This document shows, one piece after another, positions 40,101-52,100 of a DNA stretch of 64,000 nt. The stretch comes from Trogon surrucura (taxonomy: Eukaryota > Chordata > Aves > Trogoniformes > Trogonidae), in contig CM036621.1 in NCBI GenBank assembly GCA_020746105.1, positions 45,790,264 through 45,854,263 on the forward strand. Direction: 5' to 3'. A program made the translations under genes and the position numbers. The notes below the pieces were generated by a model. It was not told the origin of the DNA, ran no database searches, and saw only the letters and a program-made list of their open reading frames with translations. The first letter of the stretch is position 1. Every line of letters starts with the position of its first letter.

Positions 40101-43100
40101 GGAGGGAAATGCATGGTGGCATTGCAGGTCCAGGCTCCCCTGGCACTGCCTGAAGCAGCATTTGGCCTCAGCAGCACCATCTTGCACTTCTTGGAGACTT
40201 GACTTAGGCTTCTATGTGGATAATGAAATCAAAGAAAGCCTGATTGGTTCTTTCCTCTGAGATGGCTGGGACCATGAAGTTGCCCTCAGAAGCTGGCCGG
40301 TGGGGTTTCTCTGCTAGCAGTAGCAAGGAAAGAGGTTGGAAGCGGTCAGGTTTCTCGGCTAAGTGTGGGAGAACCAAGGCTCTGCTGCAGACCTACAACT
40401 CTTTGGATCAGCTTGACTGCAAGAATGTGGAAAACACCCAATTATTATCTTCTGTGGCTGTTCCCTGTGTAATTTCCTGTGATCAGAGAAGGGTGTGCAG
40501 GAAGAAAAAGATGGCTCGTCATGAAACTTGAAAGAAATCTCATGAACTGATCTGTTGGGAGTGTCTCAAATATCCACTGACATGCCAGCCACTTGCTTCT
40601 CTTCTCTTTGGACTCGCTGACCTTTTGTAATGCTAGAAGCTGCAGCAGCACTTGCTGGTAGCTCCTGGGTGTAAAATTTACTGTGATCACAGGTTTTTAA
40701 ACTAATGGGGCTGCGTAGAAAGCAAATACGTGCCAGAGGAAGCAAAGAAAAAGTCGACTTTTTTGGACATGTAATTTCTTGACAAATAAGAATATCTTAT
40801 CTGAGCTGTGAACTCCAGGGTACTTTTGGAAGACTTTTCTAGCAGGTGATGTGGAGCTCCTGTACTGGTGCAACAACATCCTCAACAGTTGCTCTTCTTG
40901 CCAAATGGCATATTTCTCTGACCAGAGAGGCATCTCAGAAAGAAGTGAGGATCTGTCTCATTCACTGCTCCTTTGCTTAGTAGAAGAACAGCAAGAGGGT
41001 ACCTCCAAGTCTGCTGAGCAAAGAGGCTGGTTTGGCTGTTGCTCACTGTGGTCATGCAAGAACCCCAGAAAAAGGACAGCCAGATCTGCAAGCAGCAGTA
41101 AAAAAGGATGCTGAGTGGTAGCACCTACCTTATTCAGGCAAAACTGTGTGTCTGCGATGCAATAAGGACAAATTAGTTTAAAGAAAAAGCTGTTTAAAAA
41201 GGGCACTTTCTGCATGCAGGGTTTCAAAAGCTCTAGTAGATGTCAAACAGTTACCATTCCTCCCTTTGGGTTTGCTTGAAGCCAGGCTTTCTGAAAGATG
41301 AGCTCAATACTTGGTTCAATTTGCCTGCTGTAGCCAAGTCCTCCTCTTCCTGTAGGTGACAGCAAACCCTCCTACAGCTGCTCTGTCTCCTGTGGGTCCT
41401 GGCTGCAGCTTATAACACTTTGCTGGTCAGGAAGGGGAGAAGCAACCTGAGCTGTCTGATACCAGACAGTGGTACTGTCTGGCTGGTATCCTGTGTTTCA
41501 TTCTCCCTCTTCGGTCTCATGGCCTGCCCAGTGACTCAGCAGGACATGCTGATAGTAAGTAAATGATTTCTTTGAATTCATTTACAAGAAACTTTCCCAA
41601 CCCAGCAAAATGTGAAATGTGTAGGGGGGAGGGCAAAAAAAAAAAAAAAAAAAAAAGCATTTCAGTGCCCTGGAACTAATGATGGGTCTGACCTAATTTG
41701 CTACCCTCCAGGGTGTTCACAGCAGGATGGAGGTAATACAGGAAAGGCACTAATGGAAATTCATGAATAAAGCAGAGGCCACATGGTTGTTGTGCTGTAC
41801 TCCAGCACTACTTCTGTGGACGTTAATCCCCTAAGAAGGCTACATGCTACAGAAATCATGATGGGTTGTTTCTCCCTTTGACCTCACCACGTTTGTATCC
41901 TGTACATGTTTTATGGGGAGGACGGCTCCTGAAATAAGCTTTTTCCCAAGAGCTAAAGATAACTGTTCCCAGGGAGGAGCCTGCAACCTGGCAGATCAGA
42001 TGAGCTCCTTGTGGCAACCAAAGCTTCTCCGTCGGGAGGCTCACAGTGGTTACTGGGATCTCCTTGTGCCATGAGCTGGCAACGCCAAGCACCTGGCTCA
42101 GACAAGGCATTTTGCAGTCCTGAACCATGCTTGGTTCAGAAATCTGTGTTCTCTTTCTGCCTTGGTTATGAAAATGAGCTTCCAGATGCTTAGGGACTTT
42201 AAGGACAGTCACACACTGGGCTAACTTGAGCATCATCTCTGTGCCTATCTGAGACTGACCCTTTAAGTGTCAACCTCTGTGCCAGGGAGGGCTGCTGAGA
42301 GAGTGCAGGGGGAAAGATTCATGACTTCTGAAGAGTGAAGAAGGCCTTCAGCGGAAGAGGAGGAGGAGGAGGGAGTACTTTTACCTCGTGGCAGGGGCTG
42401 AGTTTGCCTGCAGCACTTAAGGCATCTCTTGAGAGGACAGACCTTGTCTCTGGAGTTGCCTTTCGCAGACCACTGTGCAGATTGTGCCTTCTCAGTCACC
42501 TCCCGAGGGGAGCTGCTCCCGCTTCAGAAGGCACGTCACTTGTGCGCTTGTGCAGCTGACTCGAGCTGAGTCTCGTCTATTCCGCAGAGGGAGGTTTCAT
42601 GCCCTCGCTGTAGCTGGCCAGAGCCTGGGGATGTTTACCAGGCCTCACGGAGGCGTGACCTCGGTGCGAGGACGTGAGTCGCGCGGCTCCTCCGGGTCTC
42701 GGATGGGAAGCAGCACTTGGAAGTAGGCTCCGCTTTAAATAACCAAAGGCTCTGGAAGGGTTCAGAATGCAGATGCCACTTTAAATAGGATGCGTTCTTC
42801 ATCGGAGGCAGGAGGAAAGCCTTCGTGCTGGTGTAATGATTAAGTGTGAACAAAAATAACGTGTCTTGTTTTGGAATATAAAAAGCAAATGCGGTATCCA
42901 TGGTGAAACGTGCCCTGTCCCAGCAGGGGCTGTCGTCTTCTTTTCCAACACTAGTTCCTGAGCCTGCTCACGATCACAGGTCTTGGACTGGGGCAAAGCC
43001 AAACTCTCCTCCACCGTGGTCTCTGTGCGTTGCGTACGGGCCACCAGGGGCTTCTCTAAGAGCAAGGGGGCAAAGAGCCTGGAGGACATCTTGGCTGACT

Positions 43101-46100
43101 TTCTGCCTGGCCCCCCTTGTACCTCAACTTACTTCCTAGAGGAAAAAGAATACCTCCAAGTGGTTCTGCACTGCCATATGTCAGGTCACACCGCTGTTCT
43201 GTTTGCTCCAAGAATCTGTGGTTTACCATTTCCCAGGCCCTTTCAGTGTAAAAGGGTTTCAGACAATTTAGAAGTGACATTATATAGGTTTGGGGTTTTT
43301 TTAAACAAACCAAACAAAACCCCTCACCAAAAAAATCACCGAATTTTGTGCTTTTGGATGTACTCTTCAAATTTTTTTGGTGAACTCATCCCACAGCTGT
43401 AGGCATATGCTCATTTTTGCTGCTGTTATACAACCGAGGCTAAAATTAACACATCTGTTGTTGTTTAACTTCAATTTTTACAGTACCCTGTTTTGCCAAA
43501 ATATTATGTTTCGAGCAGCAACAGCTTTACTGTTATGTATCATCGGAGTTCTGGGAATAATACTATGTGCTGTTTCTTAATAGCTCATACCAACGGTGGG
43601 ACTTGGGGCTTCACTGTGGCTTCAGCCCGGTGCTGAAAGACCCTCCGCTGTTCATTGCACAGGCACAAGTTTATTTGATGTTTCTGCTCATATTTGATAT
43701 TTCTGCTCATGGCCAAGTCCTCGAAATAATGTGGTTTCCTGGAACTGTGAAGCCTTTTTTCACCTTCTCCGTTGTGGAGTCAAACTTAATGGGATCTCAG
43801 GGCTCGGGGAAGCCTGGAGTGTTGTGGCTTTAACCCAGTCCAGCTCATTTCCGAGTGCCTAGAAAGGGGAAAATGGGAACTTTTAAGGTAGGACACATAT
43901 TTTCAGCAGTTTTATATATATATATAAGCTTATTTTTGGTCTAAAGAGTCCTTTCTCAAAAAAACTCAACCTTTTTGAAATGAAGGAAGCTGTACTCACA
44001 AAAAATCTGCTTGTCTCCTGTGAAGGCAGGATCCTAAGAATTGCCAGAATTAGTATCAAACGCTTGGTGTAGGTGGCAAAAAGCTATTGTGTTGGGTTTT
44101 TTAATCTGTTTATATTTGAGATGTTTTGTACCAAGGAGATCAGAGGGAAGAAAAAAAAAAAGTCCTTACTAAAAGGAATAATTGTCAAGTTTACAGTATG
44201 TAATTTACACTGAGCTGGTGTAGGTGGATTTTGCTCAACTTTCCTCCATGCACAAGATTTCAAAGGCAATTGTTGTTAAATTGCACGTGCGGTGGGCCGG
44301 CGGGAGGTACCAAAACCCTTCTGATTTTGCAGAAAAATAATTTAACTGGAGCCGTGCTCTGGCTTTGATCTCAGAGGTGCTTGCAAGCAAAATAAAAATA
44401 AAAAACTGCCTTGGGGACAGTCCGTTCATTAACTAGCTGAATTCTGCCTCCATTGTTCTCCAGCGAGGTTCCAGCGGTTTTGGCACTCGGTGTTGGCAAC
44501 TGGAAGTTGCCAAACACAACTTGGCACCTTCCAGCAGCAAAACAACCTCCCGAGGGGTGGGAGGGATACGTGAAATGGAGGTGTCTGGGGAGCAGGCGGT
44601 GAAAAAGGGCCGAATCCGACCGCTTCGCTGGCGTCGGGCGGAGGAGGGATGCAGCTCCCCTCCCCTCTGGTGATCTGTGGCTGCTGGCCCAGGCGCAGGC
44701 CACCGTCCCCAGCCTGCAGTGAGGTTGGGCTCCTGCCAAGAAAACAGCTTTTGTGTTTCCTTAAATATTCCGCTGCCGTTTGGGGAAAAGGGAAAAAAAA
44801 CCCCCACCAAAAAACCAAACCCCAACAAAAAAATGAATTGATATTATTACTAGAATTGGCCAGCTGGCTGAATTTTTATTTTTTTATTATTTTCATTAAC
44901 AAATCCCATGGGTGCTGTTTTCCTGATGAAGTAATGAGTGTTTTTCAGATGAGGGGGCAGATCTCCCCAGTACCACTGCCACTGCTGTCTGGGCAGGCTC
45001 CAGCAGCCAGAGAGCAGGATGTGGAGGTGTCTGTTGTGGGCAACCCTGCAGAGATCATCAGGGCATAGAATCGTAGAATTGTCAGGAGTGGAAGGGACCT
45101 TAAAGATCATCTAGTTCCAACCCCCCTGCCATGGGCAGGGACATCCCCCACTAGAATAGGCTGCCCAGAGCCCCATCCAGCCTGGCCTTAAAAACTTCCA
45201 GGGATGGGGCTTCCACCCCCTCTCTGGGCAACCTGTGCCAGGGTCTCACCACCCTCATGGGGAAGAACTTCTTCCTAACGTCCAATCTGAACCGACCCAT
45301 CTCCAGCTTCAATCCATTCCCTCTAGTCCTATCACTACCCGACATCCTAAAAAGCCTCTCACCAGCTTTCTTGTAGCCCCCTTGAGATACTGGAAGGCCA
45401 CAATAAGGTCTCCTCGGAGCCTTCTTTTCTGCGGACTGAACAGCCCCAACTCTCTCAGCCTTTTGGCTTCTCGTGGTTTTACCTTGACACTGCAGAAAAA
45501 TGGGATGATTGGGCATGAGGTTAGCTGGGAAATGGTTACTGGATCATGCAATTAGTTGTTTTAGCATCTGCTTGGCTACCGCAGCAAACAGATTGGAGAG
45601 GTTTGCCCTCAACATGATTAGATGTTTGACTCTGATTTTGCCTGACCCCACATCCCAGCAGGGCTGGCCTGAGCCTAGCAGGGTGCCCGTGAATTGATGC
45701 TTAATGCAGGAGACAGAAAAACGAATGGCAGCATAAATCGCATATAAACCCTTAGAGACATCCCTGAGCTTTGTAAATAACTGATATCTTCTAGGTGTGC
45801 GTTTCATTTCTTGCTCCTTGGGTGGATTTGCTACAGTAACATATTTTTCTGGGGCAGGAGGCAGTGAAAGCTACATCTTCGTTCTCTATGTCCTCTGGAA
45901 ACTCAAAACATGGTGGTGGTTGTTGGCTTTGTGGAAAAGTCCCTCTGGCCCCAGCAGGCTCGTATTCATCTTAAGGCATTGAAATTACTAAATTGTGATT
46001 CTGCTTTTGTTTAAATTATACTGAAAGATTCACAGCTTCAGAGAAGTTGTCCTCAGTGAGTTATTTTTAGAGTTGCATCAAATTCCTTTCTTCTGTTTCT

Positions 46101-49100
46101 CTTGGGGAGAAAAACAGGTATTTTTTCAGAATAACTTGAGGTGAGAGGAGTCATCTTTGGGCAGCTTGTTCCTCCATTGGCGTTCCTATAGCAGGATTCC
46201 CAGCACATTTCAGGAGAAAAGTTGACTGGAGACAATTTTGTTTTAAACACCAGAGATAAGATAAAATTTTATAGCGTCTGCAACGGATCTGCAGTAAAAA
46301 TATTTGCGACGTTATTTTACTTGGTATTGGCTATCAGTGATCAACAGCTGGTTTCCAAATACTGAATTTGGCATATAGTAGGTACTAACCTTTTTTACTA
46401 AGCATTTAGTAATTGGCTGCTCCTTAGGGCTGCCACAGATCTGGATATTTCAGACCCTTTCCAGTCCCTCCCCTGCCTGTCACATGCTGTCTGGGCAGGT
46501 GTGAAGGCTTTTGCAAGGGCAGTCGGATGCCGATAGCCGTGTTGGGTTACCATTCCCCCTCCTACCCTCACCCGTGTCTGCAGCCCGTGTTTTCCTTCTT
46601 TGTAGCTTTGTCAGCCTTCATATTTTCAGGTGAAAACTTGCTTTTCACTGCTAGTCCTGGAACCTATAGGTCCTCCCATCACTTGTGGCTAGTCTTCAGA
46701 AGAAAATGCTCCCGGGACAGGTTCATGCAGGAGTGCAGGACATGGAGCAAGGATCTCTCAAAAGCTTTTCTTATAGAGCTACCCGGCCTGAGAAAAAAGG
46801 ACCTGTGCTGATCTAGATACCTGTTTCTTATTTCTTCACTGAGAACGAGCCGGGTTTGATTTGCTTGGCTAAAAGTTGAGGTACGGTGTAGCCCCTGGTC
46901 TGCCTGCAGCCTTCCTGATCTGCCAGCAAGTTCAAAAGCATCAAGGGTTGAACAAAATATTACAGACTCTGCTGTCTTTGGGAAATGTCCAGCGCTGGTT
47001 CTGTGTGCAGGAGCCAGGCCCCATCTCATAGCTCTCTTCTCTTCCAGGTTTAGAAGAAAAAACGGTTCTTTCCAAGAAAGAAAAAATGAAGCTGAGGAAA
47101 GAAAGATGGCTACAGAGTAAGTACTTCTCCGAAGTACGGTGGTACTGTGGGCATCGCAGAGCGTGGCTCTGCTGGGTCTCTGCAGACGCGGGAGTGTGTG
47201 GCAGTGTTGGGCAGAGCCGGGGGAGGCTGAATGCTTCTCAGAAACTTTCATATCTGCTCCTTAACATGTGGGGTCTAAGTCCTAGGTGTTGTTTCTCAGT
47301 GTTTAGCACTGCCATTGGTTCATTGCCCCAAACCTACTTTTGATCTTCTTCCATGTATAATAAAAGTGACAACATAAACCCTTTATTTATTCAGATAGGA
47401 CACTGTGCCTATGGAGGTTTAGCGTGTTTATCTTTTAAAGCTCCGGTGCAGGTATGACTAGCTGTATAGCAGAGGTCCTTCTCCCTGGGGAGCTGTGGGG
47501 ACAGTGGGACAGCCTGGAGCTGAGCCCCACACAGCCACCAGCTAATCCCAAGCCTCTGTGGTGAAAGCCTGCAGTGGCCCCTCCTGCCTTTCAGTAAGGG
47601 AGGTCTCTGGCTGCTGCTGATAGTGTTTCTGCTCTTTCCCACGTGCCGCAGGTCAGTGAACCCACTTACCAAACAGTCTGGCCTTTCTCGAGACTGTGAA
47701 ATATGAGCTAAATAAACCCATCCCATGGCAGAAATGCTTCTGTTTCCTGTGGGAAGTGTCTGTGGTTTTGCTTCGAGTATCTCAGCAGAGTAAGAGACAA
47801 TGCTGTGCTACCCAGGCTCGAGCAGAGGGATTCCTCTTGCCACCTGGAATTGTTCTTGAGAAAGGTTTTTTTCCTTAACACCTTCTTGTCCTACAGAGTT
47901 GCTGACAGACTGTGTTTGGGGCTGAGGGATCTGGCTTTCTGTTGCTCCTCTTACATAAAGAGCTGATAATTTAACACTGTGAGTGTGAGGGAAACCTCCT
48001 CCATATCACCGACCAACACCTTCCAAGTGCCTTTGACATCTGCAACCCTTGGTGTCCCCACTGGACACAAAACATAGGTGGCTGTGCTAGAACTAACATC
48101 TGGCCTGCGGGCTGCAGTTCCAGTGCTCCTAAAGGTATCTCCTGGTCCGATACCATTGTGGGAACAAAGGAGGGGACTGCTGGAGCGTAACTGAGCTTTC
48201 CTTGCCCTGATACCAGCGCTGGCACGGGTGCCGTAGAGGAAGGCATGTCCGCAGCAGCATTTTATAACAGAATCCACAGTAAAAGGGATACACGGGACTC
48301 GTATTTCAGCAAGAAACAGCGGGCACACTCCTGCAGGTGGGTGACAGCACTGCTCCCATAGTCATGGACACGCACTGTGGAAAAGCCCAGGAACAGGATC
48401 CCTACACTCTTAATTCTGCCCTCCTGCATATATGCCTGTGTAGCAGCAGGCTTTCTCAAGATCACGTACGTTACTTTGGCCCTGTCATGGCCTCTTTCCT
48501 CCTCTCTTGGCTCTAGTTACTAAGCTGAGGGAATATAAATGAAATGCAGAGGCTTTGCTTTGAGGAGAACACCAAGATAGAAAACTTCAGACCAAATTAT
48601 CTCTGTCTTAGAAGATACTAGGTATTAGAACTGCTTTACCGATACAAAAGTACCTAAATTGCTGATTCTTTTGACTCCCCTACTAAACTTGTGGCCAGTT
48701 GGCAAATACCAGCATTCCCTAGCTTGTGTTTTGCTAAGGGTAGCAAGTACCTGGGGTTTCTGTAAGAAAAGTCAGCAAGTGTTAATATTGGGTGTGCATC
48801 TTGTTACTGAGAAATGTGGAATAGCTGGAAGGAGCCTGTATAAATATCGGTAAAGAAACTTATTGGCATCATCATCATTATCTGGTGGAGTGAAATGAAC
48901 TGGTATTTCCAGAGACGGATGTTTTTTGATGAAACCTGGCCTAACATTGTAACCTTATAGAGCTGCAGTCAACTGAAACACATTGATTTTTATTTGATGC
49001 GGATAGCTCTGCCAATTCGTTGGGAGTTTTGCAGTCTTTGCCCCCCAAAAGAGAACCCAACTTGGACTGCAGGAGTTGTTATCGTTACATCTCTGTTTTC

Positions 49101-52100
49101 CTAAATCTTCCCAAGAGATTGTTGTTTCTTCTTGTCTGAAGGCTGCTTTCGTGACACTGGATGCCAAGACCCTGGGAACTAAAGCTCAGCCCAGTAGTGC
49201 AAATGCAGAACTTGGAGATTTCTTCCATTCCAGTAAGTCATCTCAGGAGAGACTAGAGAGGGAAAAAAGGTTATGTAATGCTTCAGACATTAGAAGTATG
49301 CACGTTTAAAAATACATACATCGCATGGCTCCGCAGACGAACAGGACTTCATAGGAAAAGAATTTGGGATGTTTGCGCAGAATCAGGTGTCTGAAAATTT
49401 TGAGCTCATACTGTTTATGAAAGCACTGAAGTAGTCAGCTTCATAAAGCCAGACCAAAAAAAGAAATTATGCAGAACAGAAAGCTGTGTTCTTGGCAGGG
49501 ATTGCTGTGAGGAGAAGCGTTTACAATCCAGATTTGTCACAGACATCCATGTACAGCAAAATTGCAGTTCACAAAAAACTGTTGCTCTTCAACTCGGCTG
49601 AATTGGGGAGCAAAGAAGACAACAATCTTAAAGGAGCTAGTGGCTACTTGGTGAATTTGAGCTCTGCTGTCTTGAATGTGGGCAGCAGGATTAGACCCAG
49701 AATTTCTCGTGGCATCTTGCCTGCGGTCTGTAGAGTGGGACCGGCTGCTTTTCTGTTCCCACCAACAACACGTGCTGATTTAGTCCTGCTTCTGTGGCCA
49801 TGCTGTGTTGGAAGCCATTGGCCTCCCTTGTATTGCCAGCTCGGCCCCACAGCTACTGGCGCTGCTCTCCATCATGTCCAGACAAGAGGCTTCAGTGCTG
49901 AGGCTCATCCTTGCAATACACTCGATGTCCAAGGCAGTAAGCAGAAGCCTTCTCCTCCGCCGGGCACATAGAGGAGATGGAGTCCTCCACCAGGCACCCT
50001 GCAGCATGGGTACCCCTTGACACTGAATGTCAAGTCAGTGCAGTGAGTTTCCAGGCCCAGTGATTGCCTGGCAGAAGGAAAAGGAGCTCATGGATCCTGC
50101 TTTGCTCTGGCTGTTTCTTGTGGTGTTGTCAAGGGACTTCTGGGACAGGGTGGAGCTCAGTTGGAGGCTTGTAGCAGTGCTGGGCTTTTGTGGGCTGTCT
50201 TGGAGGAGAACATGTTCTCCTGGGACTTGCTTTGGAGGTTGTTGGCTCTGTAAGGCTTGGACAGCTGCAGGACATATTTCTGCACCAGGGAGCCTCGAGG
50301 ACTGAGGCAGAAGCCTGCGGCTCTCAACGCACACCTCCCGTGGCTGAGAAGGGAGATTGCTGTAACATTTCTAGAGCCTTATGTGTCCAGAGCCTTGCTA
50401 AGAGCTGCTGCAGGGAGACTGGTAAACTTGGTCTTGAGGAAAAGCCAGCTGCCTCTTGTGTCTGCCACTTGGTGCAGTGCTTTTCTAAGGGCCCAGTTTG
50501 TCCAGCATCTGACCGCTTGAGTTCCACCATGACTCATGAAGGTGAGACTTTGACTTGCTCCAAACTAAGCAAACAACTGAAATTAAATCCATCTTTTCTG
50601 CCTGTGCTATTTTGTCCTGACAGCAAAGCCAAGATGGGGCTGTGACTGTTTAATGCCACAGCTGACTGTGTTTGGTACATCCCTTCCCTTCTTGTTTTTC
50701 TCTCCTAATTCCATGCAAGGTCAGCATGAGTTTTTCCACCCCAGGACTCCTGCGCTGCGTTGCTGTGAGCAATGAACAGCACAAGGGATGGAATCAGTTC
50801 AGACGAAATCAGTCTGGGGATTTCACTTCCCATTGCAAATATCAGTAGAGATGCATATAGTTATAAGCAAACACAGCAAGGGAGGGAACTACCCAACTGC
50901 ATTATTTTCAGTCTTTCCCTGGTTTAAACCTGGGAAAGCCTAGCCTATTGGTCTTGTAGATGGTCAAACAGCCTTCGAATTTCTTAACTTAAGGGTTATC
51001 TCTTGGAAACGCTTCCCCGTCCTTCAGTAATGTCTTGTTTCTGATTCAGAAATAGAAAACGTGAAGCTCGCCAAGCAGAAGGAAAAAGCCGAAGCAAAGC
51101 GGAAAGCAACACCTGTGGTGGGAGACATGCAGCCGTTGATGGAGGCACTACCTGAGCTCTCCGACCTGACCACAGGTTGCAGGAGCAGGAAGCCATCCAG
51201 GAGGTATGTGCTGTTTAGGGATGGGCTGTGCATTTCCCTCCTTCCCACAGGATGAAGTGCCCTTCTGTTCAGCGTGTAGCTACAGGCAATACAAGCTTGG
51301 TACCAGTGGTCAGGAGAACAGGGCCTCATTCTCAGCTCCATTTCACCCCTTTCCATGCTTTACTCACTGCAAGAAGAAAGCTTAAATGTGTCTTCTGAAC
51401 CCACAGCTAAGAGGGGAAACTGTACTGCTCGAACAGGGCTTGGCATGGAATAGGCTGGGAGCAGCCAAATGTCCTGGGAGTTGACACATAGGTGTCCGGA
51501 ATGTAATGCTACTGAACTCACCTGAAAATCTGGGCTTGAAGTGTTGCAACCTGCTGTTCTGTCCTTCCAGACCTCCAGGCTTTCTTCTGAGGCAGTTCAA
51601 GCCCCCTGAGCATAACTTTATGCTCTGGCCAGACTCTTTGTTCACCCTCTTGGCTTGGAATGTGACTTTGAACAAGAGCAGAAAGACGGTGTTTTCATTC
51701 CCTTCCTTGTAATGAAAGAGAAGGGCTATTTCTGATCCTCTGACACCCACATGTCAACCAGCCCAGCCAGCCGCAGGGAGGGTTCTGGTTGGCCTTATGA
51801 TTTCTTCTTTTCAATGCAGTGCTCTGCCTGACCATCTGGTCAGCGTTGCAGCTGCTTTTGCATCCCCCAGTGTAGAATACAAGTGCTCTGCGTGCTGCAC
51901 AAGACACCCACCTACAGAGCGTGGCTGAGTTGGCACTTCCCTGTGCTTCTGGAAAGCCACTCCTCAGACGAACAGAGCTATTTGCATGCATATAAGCATA
52001 GAAAAATATTTCCTTCCTTAACTTAGCTTCTAATTATTTCAACAGCATTTCTTTTCTTTTTTTTTTCCTTTATGCAGCCATTCAGTCAGCCTGCCCCCTC

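Larger units (their letters stand above)
2648..47047 (+). other. SLX9 intron 2 (44.4 kb)
   Basis: It runs from donor GTTTGT to the strong acceptor TCTCTTCTCTTCCAG. Apart from the elements listed separately, I see no host exon on the + strand. Unassigned stretches are 2872-6439, 7506-9579, 9768-16706, 17374-18688, 19642-23137, 23601-30142, 31626-33639, 33936-34930, 35456-36729, 36772-38184, 38801-45064 and 45461-47047. They carry only short uninterrupted frames, homopolymer T or A runs and unremarkable single-copy sequence. Ancient repeats too decayed to recognise by eye may be present. Confidence 0.8.

Noticed and set aside
41459..41491. Imperfect hairpin around CCAGACAGTGGTACTGTCTGG
   Set aside because: The stem is only 8 bp, within what chance gives in 64 kb.
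42983..43402. 139-codon + frame in intron 2 with a [19 protein letters not shown] stretch
   Set aside because: It looks partly protein-like but has no family match, no supporting splice sites that I could pair and a low-complexity tail.
46679..47251. 190-codon minus-strand frame overlapping exon 3
   Set aside because: It is largely a shadow of the coding strand around exon 3, with no domain and no splice context.
49486..49971. 161-codon + frame in intron 3
   Set aside because: No recognisable domain, and overlapping minus-strand frames of similar quality indicate chance.
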